64,000 bases of DNA from Streptomyces sp. NBC_01717 (GTDB taxonomy: Bacteria > Actinomycetota > Actinomycetes > Streptomycetales > Streptomycetaceae), in contig NZ_CP109178.1 in the NCBI RefSeq assembly GCF_036248255.1, forward strand, positions 1,364,001 through 1,428,000, given 5' to 3'. Position numbers and translations under genes: made by a program. Of the stretch, positions 24,572 through 35,731 are shown piece after piece; position 1 is the first letter of the stretch; each line of letters starts with the position of its first letter. The notes beneath the pieces are model-generated. The model ran no database searches and was not told the DNA's origin. It worked only from the letters and a program-made list of their open reading frames with translations.

Positions 24572-27141
<2,570 letters not shown>

Positions 27142-28497
27142 TCATGGTGCCGGGGTGCGGTGGCGGTTGCGTACGACGTCGGCCGCCGTGAGGAGCCGGG
27201 CCGCGGGCACGTCCGCCGCACGTCGGCTGCCGCCCCGTGTCAGGAATTCGGCCAGCGGGAGCGTCGCCGCGCCGAGGGTGACCGCGTCCGGGCCCAGCCG
27301 GCCCATCTCGATCGTGGTGCGGGCCGCCGGGTGCCGGAGCGCGTACTCCTGCGCGTGCCGACGGATGTCCGGAATCAGATGCGGTCCGATCAGCAACCCC
27401 GCCCAGCCGCCCAGCAGGATGCGTTCGGGCAGGAACAGGTTGACGAGGTCGGCCAGAGCCGCGCCCAGGCATTCGGCGGTCTCGTCGAGGATGGAGAGCG
27501 CGACCGGGTCGGGATCCGGGCCGTCGGCATCGGGGTACGCGGCGGCCAGGAGCGCTGCCAGCGCGGTTTCGTCGTCGGCGTCGCGGGGCAGCGGACCGCC
27601 CGCCTCGTGCCAGCGTTCGCGCATGGCCTGCGCACCCGCGTACGCCTCCAGGCAGCCGATGGACCCGCAGCGGCAGCGGCGGCCACGAAGCTGCACCGTC
27701 GTGTGGCCCCATTCCAGCGCCGTGCTGCTGCGGTCCTCGTCGAGGATGTCGCCGCGGTTGACGCAGGCACTGACACCCGATCCGAACAGGGCGATCACGG
27801 CAGCCTCCGTGCCGCGTCCGCCGCCGAACCACATCTCGGCCTGGCCCAGCGTCTTCGCGCCGTTGTCGATGAACAGCGGAACGTCGAGCGGTACGTCGAC
27901 CGCGTCGCGCAGCAGCCGTTCGAAGGGGACATCGCGCCAGCCGATCGTCTGACCGTGCACAACGGCGCCGACTTCGCCCGGTGCGCCAGGCGCCTCACCA
28001 ACGGCCCCTTCTCGGCCGCCCCGTTCGACGATGCCCGGTACCCCGATACCGATGCCGAGCAGCCGTCGCGCGTCCGCTCCCGCTTCCCGCAGCACGTCCG
28101 TCACGCCGCTGCCGACATGGTCGACGATGCGCTCGACGTCGTAGCCGTCCTGGGCCAGCGGCCGTTCCGTGCGGGCGAGTTCGGTCAGCGACAGGTCGAA
28201 GATCTCGACACGGACCCGGGTCTCGCCGATGTCGATGCCGATGAGAAGTCCCCCGCCGGGCGCCACGCGCAGCAGCGTGCGTGGTCGGCCGCCGTCGGAG
28301 CCGACGATGCCGGCCTCCTCCAGGAGGCCCTCCGCGGCAAGCTCGGCGACGACGTTGCTGACGGATCCTGAACTCAGCCCGGTGGCGGGGCCGAGCTCCT
28401 GGCGGCTCAACGGCCCGTCGAAGTAGAGACGTTGCAGCACACGCGCTCGATTGGCCCGCCGCAGGTCGCGCACGGTCCGTCTGGTGCGCTCGACCAT
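27142..28497 (-). CDS. ROK-family transcriptional regulator
   Basis: The 451-aa protein has an N-terminal winged helix (LRRANRARVLQRLYFDGPLS, then RQELGPATGLSSGSVSNVVAEL) and a sugar-kinase-like ROK domain starting at LLIGIDIGETRVRVEIFD. The ROK zinc signature is present: EWGHTTVQLRGRRCRCGSIG followed by CLEAYA. It would be a sugar-responsive repressor, like NagC or XylR. No sugar operon adjoins it, so targets may be distant. The ATG at 28497 follows GAAGGGAAGG. Confidence 0.88.
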   Translation of the reverse strand: MVERTRRTVRDLRRANRARVLQRLYFDGPLSRQELGPATGLSSGSVSNVVAELAAEGLLEEAGIVGSDGGRPRTLLRVAPGGGLLIGIDIGETRVRVEIFDLSLTELARTERPLAQDGYDVERIVDHVGSGVTDVLREAGADARRLLGIGIGVPGIVERGGREGAVGEAPGAPGEVGAVVHGQTIGWRDVPFERLLRDAVDVPLDVPLFIDNGAKTLGQAEMWFGGGRGTEAAVIALFGSGVSACVNRGDILDEDRSSTALEWGHTTVQLRGRRCRCGSIGCLEAYAGAQAMRERWHEAGGPLPRDADDETALAALLAAAYPDADGPDPDPVALSILDETAECLGAALADLVNLFLPERILLGGWAGLLIGPHLIPDIRRHAQEYALRHPAARTTIEMGRLGPDAVTLGAATLPLAEFLTRGGSRRAADVPAARLLTAADVVRNRHRTPAP

Positions 28498-28561
28498 GTT
28501 TTCCTTCCCTTCACGGAATCAAGCCCGGCGGCCGGGCGCGGAACGGGTGCGGCCGCCCCGT

Positions 28562-28663
28562 TCAGCAGATGCCCCGCAGCAGAGGACCGGAGTCGCTCAC
28601 CTTGCAGTGGATCGCCCCGGGTACTTCCGGACGGCCGGTGCGGGTCGAGGTCCGCTCATCCAT
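28562..28663 (-). CDS. Small ORF (33 aa) translationally coupled to TetR gene
   Basis: ATG 28663 overlaps the TetR stop codon by eight bases (ATGGATGA) with GGGGAGAACG upstream. The product MDERTSTRTGRPEVPGAIHC continues with KVSDSGPLLRGIC, with Cys20 and a C-terminal Cys33. I do not recognise a family. Overlap with the upstream stop codon, a Shine-Dalgarno and a TGA end in a short intergenic region argue for real translation. It could be a small peptide or the residue of a longer gene. Confidence 0.4.
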   Translation of the reverse strand: MDERTSTRTGRPEVPGAIHCKVSDSGPLLRGIC

Positions 28664-29255
28664 CGTTCTCCCCCTCCCCGCCCCGCTGTGCGGACGGCCA
28701 ACGCTCCAGCACGACGTGCAGCGCCTCGACGCACTGCTGCCAGGACGCCTGCACGTCGCGGGGGGCACCGAAACCGCCGCTGGCCTCCAGAGCGCTGTAG
28801 CCGTGGAAGGTGCTGCGCAGCAGCCGTACGGCGTCCGTGAAGTCGGGTTCGGTCAGGTCGTAGGCGCGCAGCATCGCGTAGATGATCTCGATGGTGCGGT
28901 GGTACGCGGTGGACCCGGCGACGACGGTGGGATCGAGCCGGATCTGGGTCGCCGCGTACCGGCCCGGCCGTTCCAGCGCGAAGGTGCGGTAGGCATCGGC
29001 GAACGCGACGAGTGCGTCCTTTCCGGCCCGTCCGGCGATCGCCGTGCCGAGTCGGTCGGCGAACTCCCCCGCGGCCAGCAGCGCGACCCGGATGCGCAGG
29101 TCCTGCACGCTCCTGACGTGGGAGTACAGGCTGGCGTCCTTCACCCCGAAGCCGCGTGCCAGCGCGGATACGGTGACCTTGTCGAGACCGATGGAGTCCG
29201 CCAGATCGGCCGCCGCCTCCACCACGCGATCGGTCGTCAGACCAGCGCGAACCAT
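28656..29255 (-). CDS. TetR/AcrR-family regulator (WHG-type C-terminal domain)
   Basis: The 199-aa protein starts MVRAGLTTDRVVEAAADLAD, with HTH residues DSIGLDKVTVSALARGFGV then KDASLYSHVRSVQDLR (about 20-55), and a ligand domain that contains the FHGYSALEASGGFG segment of TetR_C_33/WHG-type regulators. ATG 29255 follows GGTGGAGG. An inverted repeat (29276-29305) sits just upstream and is the likely autoregulatory operator. No obvious target gene flanks it except the coupled 33-aa ORF. Confidence 0.85.
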   Translation of the reverse strand: MVRAGLTTDRVVEAAADLADSIGLDKVTVSALARGFGVKDASLYSHVRSVQDLRIRVALLAAGEFADRLGTAIAGRAGKDALVAFADAYRTFALERPGRYAATQIRLDPTVVAGSTAYHRTIEIIYAMLRAYDLTEPDFTDAVRLLRSTFHGYSALEASGGFGAPRDVQASWQQCVEALHVVLERWPSAQRGGEGENDG

Positions 29256-29275
29256 CCGCCACCTCCACCGGAGCA

Positions 29276-29305
29276 AGAGGCCCTAGGCTACTACCTAGGG
29301 CCTCT
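29276..29305. promoter_or_regulatory. 30-bp inverted repeat: TetR operator or sip terminator
   Basis: Perfect 12-bp arms AGAGGCCCTAGG and CCTAGGGCCTCT around CTACTA. It lies 43 bases past the signal peptidase stop and 20 bases before the TetR start, so it could be an operator, a terminator, or both. Confidence 0.6.
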
Positions 29306-29347
29306 AGACACTCCGGTCATACGCAGGCGCCGACGCTCACCGACTGT

Positions 29348-30073
29348 CTACTGCTCGAAGGTGTCGGGGACGGACAGCCAGTCCCATCGGTCGACCGGCC
29401 AGACGACGGTGAACGCACGTCCCACCACGTCGTCGACGGGTACCGCACCGCCACCCGGCTTGTTCCGGTGGTAGCGCGAGTCCGCCGATGCCTGGCGGTG
29501 GTCCCCCATCACCCAGATGTGTCCCTGCGGAACAGTGATCTTGAATTCGGCATCCGAGCTGCAGGGGGTGTTGCCGGGGAAGACATAGGGCTCGTCGAGG
29601 GCCTGGCCGTTCACCTTGACCGGGCCGGTGCCCTTGCACTCGACGGTGTCTCCCCCCACCCCGATCACGCGCTTGATCAGGTCCTTCTCGTCCGCCGACG
29701 GCATCAGGCCGATGAAGGACAGCACTTCCTGCACCGGGTTGGCGTGCGAAGTCGGGTCGGACGGCAGCCAGTTGTCCGGGTCGTGGAAGACCACGACCTC
29801 CCCCCGCTCCGGCTGCGCCCCGAACCAGGGCGTGAGCTTGTCGACCAGCACACGGTCCCCGCGCTGCAGCGTGTTCTGCATGGAGTCCGAGGGGATCGAG
29901 AAGGCTTGGGCCAGAAACGTCTTGATGAGCAGCGCCAGCACCAGCGCAATACCGATGAGCAGGGGCAACTCCACCCAAAAAGACTGTCGTTCATTCTTCC
30001 GAGGGCGCTGCTCGGCAGGGGGCTCGCCCTCTGCGTCGCTCGAATCGCGCGCTCCGACCTCTGCTTCTGTCAC
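29348..30073 (-). CDS. sip: Signal peptidase I
   Basis: The protein (241 aa from GTG 30073) has an acidic/hydrophilic cytosolic N-terminus, one TM helix (LPLLIGIALVLALLIKTFLA), then the S26 boxes: FSIPSDSMQNTL with the nucleophile Ser, GDRVLVDK, DLIKRVIGVGGDTVECKG with the general-base Lys, and the terminal VMGDHRQASADSRYH box. It cleaves Sec and Tat signal peptides at the membrane. A GTG 45 bases further upstream (30118) is an alternative start. Streptomycetes carry several sip genes in one cluster; here it stands alone, so this may be an extra copy. Confidence 0.9.
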   Translation of the reverse strand: MTEAEVGARDSSDAEGEPPAEQRPRKNERQSFWVELPLLIGIALVLALLIKTFLAQAFSIPSDSMQNTLQRGDRVLVDKLTPWFGAQPERGEVVVFHDPDNWLPSDPTSHANPVQEVLSFIGLMPSADEKDLIKRVIGVGGDTVECKGTGPVKVNGQALDEPYVFPGNTPCSSDAEFKITVPQGHIWVMGDHRQASADSRYHRNKPGGGAVPVDDVVGRAFTVVWPVDRWDWLSVPDTFEQ

Positions 30074-30469
30074 GCCGCCCCCCGCTTCGTCGCGGCGCGC
30101 CTCGAACGGCTGCCGCACGCCCCGTCCGCAACCCTTGTGAGGTCGGACCAGTTGTCAGTGCTTCGCGACCACTCTATGGGCAACACGCTTCGGGTTTTAG
30201 CCGTCCCGACCAGGCGTACTGTGCTGTGGATCTTCCGTACCGTCGCCTCCGGCACCTCGCCGACCGCCGCTCGCGCCGGCGGACGTCCGGCGAGGGAGCC
30301 CCCGGAGTTCCTGACGGCGACTGCGGTGGCCTTGCCGCCCCCGTGAAAGGGCGGCGGCACCGGCCCCGGCGGGTTCCTGCCACTCGGTGATCCAGAAGTC
30401 GCCGGGCAGCGGAAAGGAGGGCGCGCAGGCACGGTGGAAGAGTCGGACATCGAGACATGTGGAGGCGCC
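30074..30469. other. Intergenic region between sip and SDR-DUF2867 genes
   Basis: About 395 bases between divergent genes. It has no convincing ORF with a ribosome binding site. It must contain both promoters, which I could not identify with confidence. Confidence 0.35.
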
Positions 30470-31999
30470 ATGAACCACGACGACGGCGCACCGGTACTGC
30501 GCTGCCTGGTGACCGGTGCGACGGGCTACATCGGGGGACGGCTGGTCCCCGAGCTGCTCGATGCCGGGCACAGCGTGCGCTGTCTCGCCCGTACGCCTGA
30601 GAAGCTGCGGGACCACCCCTGGGCCGCCCGGGCCGAGGTGGTCCGCGGTGATGTCGTGGACCCGGAGTCGCTGGGGTCGGCCATGCGGGGTGTGGACGTC
30701 GCCTACTACCTGGTGCACGCGCTCGGCAGCGGATCGGACTTCGAGGCGACGGACCGGAAGGCGGCCAGGACATTCGGCGAGCAGGCGCGCGCCGCAGGTG
30801 TGTCACGCATCGTCTACCTGGGCGGTCTCACACCTGCCGGCGTCCCCGAGCACGAACTGTCGCCGCATCTGCGCTCGCGTGCCGAGGTCGGCAGGATCCT
30901 GCTGGAGTCGGGCGTGCCGACCACGGCGCTGCGCGCGGCCGTGATCATCGGCTCCGGTTCGGCGTCCTTCGAGATGTTGCGATACCTCACCGAACGTCTA
31001 CCGGTCATGGTCACGCCGAGCTGGGTGTCCACCAGGATCCAGCCGGTCGCCGTCCGTGACGTACTGCGGTATCTCGTGGGAAGTGCAACCATGCCTGCCG
31101 AGGTGAGTCGCACCTTCGACATCGGCGGCCCGGACGTCGTCACGTACCGGGAGATGATGCAGGACTACGCGGCCGTCGCCCGCTTGCCGCATCGACTGAT
31201 CCTGCCCGTCCCGATGCTGACGCCCCGGCTGTCGAGCCACTGGATCGGGCTGGTCACACCCGTCCCCGCCGCCATCGCACGCCCGCTCGCCGAATCGCTG
31301 AAGTACGAGGTCGTGTGCCGCGAGCACGACATCACACGCTACGTCCCTGACGGGCCGGGGCAGCCGTTCACCTTCCGGAGAGCACTCGCGCTCGCACTGC
31401 AGCGCGTGCGCGAGGCGAACGTGACGACCCGGTGGTCGTCGGCCTCGGTGCACGGTGCCCCGAGCGACCCGCTGCCCACGGACCCCGGCTGGGCAGGCGG
31501 CAGTCTCTACACCGACGAGCGGGAACTCGACATCGACGCCGCCCCGGAGGCCCTGTGGCGGGTCATCGAAAGCATCGGGGGCGACAACGGCTGGTATTCC
31601 TTCCCCCTGGCATGGGCCGTCCGCGGCTGCCTCGACCGTGCGATCGGCGGCGTCGGACTGACCCGGGGCCGCCGGGACGCCACCCGGCTCAGGGTGGGCG
31701 ACTCGCTGGACTTCTGGCGGGTCGAGGAGATCGTGCCGGGCCATCTGCTCAGGCTGCGCGCGGAGATGCGGCTGCCAGGCCTGGCCTGGCTGGAGCTGTA
31801 CGCCGAGCGGAACAGGACCGGAGGCGCGCACTACCGGCAGCGTGCGCTGTTCCATCCCCGAGGGCTGCTGGGTCATGCCTACTGGTGGAGTGTCGCCCCG
31901 TTCCACGCAGTCGTCTTCGGAGGGATGGCCCGCAACATCGCTCGCGCCACCATGCTGCCCACCCGGTCGGAGCAGGTGAAGGCAGCCTCCGCCCTCTGA
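30470..31999 (+). CDS. NAD(P)-binding SDR fused to DUF2867 domain
   Basis: The 509-aa protein has an N-terminal atypical SDR/NmrA-like Rossmann domain (RCLVTGATGYIGGRLVPELL at about 11-30; YYLVHALGSGSDFEATDR; IVYLGGL) and, from about residue 340, a DUF2867 (SRPBCC-like) domain (RELDIDAAPEALWRVIESIG, WYSFPLAWAVRGCLDR, LDFWRVEEIVPGHLLRLRAE). This fusion is widespread in actinobacteria and proteobacteria without a known reaction. ATG 30470 is preceded by GGAGG at ideal spacing. The TGA stop is itself the first unit of a degenerate heptamer tandem array. Confidence 0.82.
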   Translation: MNHDDGAPVLRCLVTGATGYIGGRLVPELLDAGHSVRCLARTPEKLRDHPWAARAEVVRGDVVDPESLGSAMRGVDVAYYLVHALGSGSDFEATDRKAARTFGEQARAAGVSRIVYLGGLTPAGVPEHELSPHLRSRAEVGRILLESGVPTTALRAAVIIGSGSASFEMLRYLTERLPVMVTPSWVSTRIQPVAVRDVLRYLVGSATMPAEVSRTFDIGGPDVVTYREMMQDYAAVARLPHRLILPVPMLTPRLSSHWIGLVTPVPAAIARPLAESLKYEVVCREHDITRYVPDGPGQPFTFRRALALALQRVREANVTTRWSSASVHGAPSDPLPTDPGWAGGSLYTDERELDIDAAPEALWRVIESIGGDNGWYSFPLAWAVRGCLDRAIGGVGLTRGRRDATRLRVGDSLDFWRVEEIVPGHLLRLRAEMRLPGLAWLELYAERNRTGGAHYRQRALFHPRGLLGHAYWWSVAPFHAVVFGGMARNIARATMLPTRSEQVKAASAL

Positions 32000-32073
32000 C
32001 ACGCGACACGCGACAGGCGACAGGCGACAGGCGACAGGCGACAGGCGACAGGCGACAGGCGACAGGCGACAGG
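31997..32073. repeat. 7-bp tandem repeat array (CGACAGG)n
   Basis: Nine perfect copies of CGACAGG run from 32011 to 32073, preceded by CGACACG (32004) and TGACACG (31997). The first degenerate unit contains the stop codon of the SDR-DUF2867 gene. The array is non-coding. A heptamer period does not preserve frame, so it could only persist outside a gene. Confidence 0.95.
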
Positions 32074-32233
32074 CGAGCGTGGCACCGTCCGGCCCGGCCG
32101 GCTGTGCACTCGACCGTACGGACGGATTACCGCGGCGGCGTGACCGGCGTGCGGCGGCTTGAACAGGCCGTCCCCGCGCCCCGTATCCATACTGGTCATC
32201 CCGGCATCCTCGACAGATTGCAGGAGCACACAG

Positions 32234-33676
32234 ATGAGCGGCACTGCGCAGATCGGCGTCACTGGCCTTGCGGTGATGGGCCGCAATCTCGCCCGGAACT
32301 TCGCGCGTAACGGCTTCACCGTCGCGGTGCACAACCGTACGACTGCGAAGACCGACGCCCTGGTCAAGGAGTTCGGCGACGAGGGCACATTCGTCGCCGC
32401 GCGCACGCCCGAAGAGTTCGTGGCGGCGCTGGAACGCCCGCGCAGGCTGGTCATCATGGTGAAGGCAGGCGATCCGACGGACGCGGTGATCGAGGAGTTC
32501 GCCCCGCTGCTCGACGAGGGCGACGTCATCATCGACGGAGGCAACGCGCACTTCGAGGACACCCGCCGCCGCGAGAAGGATCTGCGCGAGCGCGGCATCC
32601 ATTTCGTCGGTGTCGGTATCTCGGGCGGCGAGGAGGGCGCGCTGAACGGGCCGAGCATCATGCCCGGCGGTTCCACCCGGTCGTACGAATCACTGGGACC
32701 GCTGCTGGAGAAGATCGCCGCGAAGGCGAAGGACGGCACTCCGTGCACCACACACATCGGCCCCGACGGCGCCGGGCACTACGTGAAGATGGTCCACAAC
32801 GGCATCGAGTACGCGGACATGCAGCTGATCGCGGAGGCGTACGACCTGCTGCGGAGGGTGGCCGGCTACTCCCCCGCGAAGATCGCCGAGACGTTCCGCA
32901 GCTGGAACACCGGCCGGCTCGACTCCTATCTGATCGAGATCACGGCGGAAGTCCTCTCCCACACGGACCCGGAGACGGGGAAGCCGTTCGTCGACATCGT
33001 GCAGGACCGGGCCGAGCAGAAGGGCACGGGCCGCTGGACCGTGCAGATCGCACTCGACCTGGGCGTGCCGGTCTCCGGTATCGCGGAGGCCGTCTTCGCC
33101 CGTTCGCTGTCGGGTCACGCGGATCTGCGGGAGGCCGCGCGGGATCTGCCCGGCCCCTCGGCCACTCCACTGGCCGGAGCCGAGGCCGCCGCGTTCGCCG
33201 ACCGGGTGGAGCAGGCGCTGTACGCCTCCAAGATCGTCTCGTACACGCAGGGGTTCCATCAGATCCGCGCGGGCAGCGAGACGTACGACTGGAAGATCGA
33301 TCTCGGTGCGGTGGCGGCGATCTGGCGGGCCGGCTGCATCATCCGGGCAGCATTCCTGGACCGGATCCGGGCCGCGTACGACGCACGGCCGGAGCTGGTG
33401 AGTCTCCTCTCCGACCAGCAGTTCGCCGAGGAGATCGGTGCGGCGCAGGACGACTGGCGGGCGGTGGTCGCCGAGGCGGTACGCCAGGGAGTTCCGACCC
33501 CCGGGTTCGCCGCCGCGCTTTCGTACTACGACGGTCTGCGCGCCGACCGGCTCCCGGCAGCGCTCACTCAGGGGCAGCGGGACTTCTTCGGGGCGCACAC
33601 CTACCGGCGTACGGACCGCACGGGTTCTTTCCACACCCTCTGGGGCGGCGACCGGTCGGAGACCGCCACCGGCTGA
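32234..33676 (+). CDS. gnd: 6-phosphogluconate dehydrogenase, decarboxylating
   Basis: The 480-aa protein matches long-form (E. coli-type) 6PGDH: IGVTGLAVMGRNLARNFARN (nucleotide fold, about 8-27), NRTTAKTDAL (NADP-type loop), DGGNAHFEDTRRRE, the signature FVGVGISGGEEGALNGPSIM (about 125-144), GAGHYVKMVHNGIEYADMQL with the catalytic Lys, and the C-terminal domain with LGAVAAIWRAGCIIRA. It oxidises 6-phosphogluconate to ribulose 5-phosphate plus CO2 and NADPH in the cytosol. ATG 32234 follows CAGGAG. No zwf or opcA is adjacent. Confidence 0.95.
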   Translation: MSGTAQIGVTGLAVMGRNLARNFARNGFTVAVHNRTTAKTDALVKEFGDEGTFVAARTPEEFVAALERPRRLVIMVKAGDPTDAVIEEFAPLLDEGDVIIDGGNAHFEDTRRREKDLRERGIHFVGVGISGGEEGALNGPSIMPGGSTRSYESLGPLLEKIAAKAKDGTPCTTHIGPDGAGHYVKMVHNGIEYADMQLIAEAYDLLRRVAGYSPAKIAETFRSWNTGRLDSYLIEITAEVLSHTDPETGKPFVDIVQDRAEQKGTGRWTVQIALDLGVPVSGIAEAVFARSLSGHADLREAARDLPGPSATPLAGAEAAAFADRVEQALYASKIVSYTQGFHQIRAGSETYDWKIDLGAVAAIWRAGCIIRAAFLDRIRAAYDARPELVSLLSDQQFAEEIGAAQDDWRAVVAEAVRQGVPTPGFAAALSYYDGLRADRLPAALTQGQRDFFGAHTYRRTDRTGSFHTLWGGDRSETATG

Positions 33677-33838
33677 CGGGCCGTTCGTCCGGCCGGGTCA
33701 CCCGGGGTGCGGCGGGACCGTGCGTATGCGTAAGTAGCAGCGAGTCCCGCCGCCGTCCCGCACTCCAGCACCGCCGGGACGGTGGCACCGCACCGACGCC
33801 ACGACCGCGCTGTCGCCACCACTCCTCGGAGCCGCCGC

Positions 33839-34909
33839 ATGCCCGACGCCGTCCCGGACCAGGCCGCCGCCCAGCCCGTCGTCTCGCCGCTGACCACCGC
33901 CGCCCTGATCCTGGTCGCCACGATCGAGCCCGGTGGTGAGTCCGCCGTACGCGATGTGCTCCCGGACCTCGGGGCGTTCTCCCGGTCCATCGACTTCCGG
34001 TACCCGGGCGTCGAACTGGCCTGTGTGACCGGGTTCGGCTCGGACGCCTGGGACCGGCTGTTCGCGGGGCCGAGGCCGGCCGGACTCCATCCGTTCCAGG
34101 AGCTGCACGGCGCCCGCCACCACGCTCCCGCCACCCCCGGCGATCTGCTGTTCCACATCCGGGGCGAGCGGATGGACGCGTGCTTCGAGTGGGCCGCCCG
34201 GCTGACCGGCAGACTCGGCGGGGCCGTGAAGATCGTCGACGAGACCCAGGGGTTCCGCTATTTCGACCACCGGGATCTGCTCGGCTTCGTCGACGGGACG
34301 GAGAACCCGGTGGGTGCCGATGCGCGGGCAGCTGCTCTCGTGGGCTCCGCCGACCCGGACTTCGCCGGCGGCAGCTACGTCATCGTGCAGAAGTATCTCC
34401 ACGACCTGGCCGGCTGGAACTCGCTGAGTACGGAGGAGCAGGAGCGGGTCATCGGCCGCACCAAGGCCGACGACGTCGAGATGTCCGATGCCGTCAAGCC
34501 CGCCAACTCCCATGTCGCGCTGAACACCCTGACCGCGCCGGACGGGTCGGAGCGGGAGATCCTGCGCGCCAATATGCCGTTCGGCAGCTTCGAGCAGGGC
34601 GAGTTCGGCACGTACTTCATCGGTTACGCCGCCGACCCGGACGTGACCGAACAGATGCTCCGCAACATGTTCCTCGGCAGTCCGCCCGGTACGTACGACC
34701 GCATTCTCGACTTCTCGACCGCGGTCACCGGCACGCTCTTCTACGCCCCCTGCGCCGACTTCTTCGACGCCCCGCCGCCGTCTCCCGTCCTGTCCGGGAC
34801 CGAGTCCCTGCCGCAGCCGGCGTCCGCGCCGGTGGCCCAGGCCCCGGCTCCGACGGGGGCGGGCGACGGTTCGCTGCACATCGGCAGCCTGCAAGAAAGC
34901 GCCCAGTGA
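33839..34909 (+). CDS. DyP-type haem peroxidase, encapsulin cargo
   Basis: The 356-aa protein has the DyP GxxDG motif (DLLGFVDGTENPVG), the proximal haem His in KPANSHVAL, and the distal MPFGSFEQGEFGTYFIGYA region. After a Pro/Ala linker, the C-terminus DGSLHIGSLQESAQ matches the encapsulin cargo-loading peptide (consensus like LGIGSLK). The peroxidase would therefore be packed inside the shell encoded by the next gene. Its TGA overlaps the encapsulin ATG (TGATG at 34907-34911). ATG 33839 is taken over an upstream in-frame ATG because GGAG precedes it and family homology starts there. Confidence 0.93.
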   Translation: MPDAVPDQAAAQPVVSPLTTAALILVATIEPGGESAVRDVLPDLGAFSRSIDFRYPGVELACVTGFGSDAWDRLFAGPRPAGLHPFQELHGARHHAPATPGDLLFHIRGERMDACFEWAARLTGRLGGAVKIVDETQGFRYFDHRDLLGFVDGTENPVGADARAAALVGSADPDFAGGSYVIVQKYLHDLAGWNSLSTEEQERVIGRTKADDVEMSDAVKPANSHVALNTLTAPDGSEREILRANMPFGSFEQGEFGTYFIGYAADPDVTEQMLRNMFLGSPPGTYDRILDFSTAVTGTLFYAPCADFFDAPPPSPVLSGTESLPQPASAPVAQAPAPTGAGDGSLHIGSLQESAQ

Positions 34910-35706
34910 TGAACAACCTCCACCGCGAACTCGCCCCCGTCACGGAAGCCGCCTGGGACCAGATCGAGGATGAAGCCCGTCGCACCTTCACCCGCCATCT
35001 TGCGGGCCGCCGCGTCGTCGATGTGACGGACCCGGAGGGGCCCACGCTGGCGGCGGTCGGTGACGGGCATCTGAGTGACATCGATCCGCCGACACCGGAC
35101 GTGATCGCCCGGGCCCGTACCTCGAAGCCGGTCATCGAGTGGTGGGTGCCGTTCACGGTGACCCGGGCGGCCGTGGACGATGTCGAGCGCGGCTCCGACG
35201 ACAGCGACTGGCAGCCCGTCAAGGATGCCGCCCGGACCTGTGCGTTCGCAGAGGACATGGCCATCATCGACGGGTACGCCGCCGCCGGGATCACCGGCCT
35301 TCGGGACGGCTCCTCGCACCCCGCGCTGCCGCTGCCGGCCGATGCCCGCGACTACCCGACCACCGTGAGCCAGGCACTGACCCAGCTGCGGCTGGCCGGT
35401 GTCGACGGGCCGTACCGGCTGCTGCTCGGCGCCGACGCGTTCACCGAGGCGACGGAGACGTCCGACCACGGCTATCCGGTGGCCACGCATCTCGCGCGAC
35501 TGCTGGACGACCAGATCCTGTGGGCGCCCGCCGTCAAGGGCGGGGTGCTGCTGTCCACCCGTGGCGGCGACTTCGAACTCCGGCTGGGCCAGGATCTGTC
35601 CATCGGCTATCAGGACCACGACGCGACCCACATCCGGCTCTACTTCCACCAGTCGTTCACGTTCCGGATGCTGACGCCGGAGGCCGTGATCCCGATCGTC
35701 GCCTGA
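34909..35706 (+). CDS. Encapsulin shell protein (family 1)
   Basis: The 265-aa protein has the HK97-fold encapsulin pattern: MNNLHRELAPVTEAAWDQIE (cargo-binding N-terminal helix), EDEARRTFTRHLAGRRVVDV, and the later YPTTVSQALTQLRLAGVDGP and LLSTRGGDFELRLGQDLSIGY segments. Length fits T=1 shells. Start overlaps the DyP stop by one base, so shell and cargo are co-translated. It self-assembles in the cytosol into a nanocompartment, here with peroxidase cargo, presumably for oxidative stress. Confidence 0.94.
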   Translation: MNNLHRELAPVTEAAWDQIEDEARRTFTRHLAGRRVVDVTDPEGPTLAAVGDGHLSDIDPPTPDVIARARTSKPVIEWWVPFTVTRAAVDDVERGSDDSDWQPVKDAARTCAFAEDMAIIDGYAAAGITGLRDGSSHPALPLPADARDYPTTVSQALTQLRLAGVDGPYRLLLGADAFTEATETSDHGYPVATHLARLLDDQILWAPAVKGGVLLSTRGGDFELRLGQDLSIGYQDHDATHIRLYFHQSFTFRMLTPEAVIPIVA

Positions 35707-35731
35707 GGCGGGAGGGCCCGGAACAGCCCCG

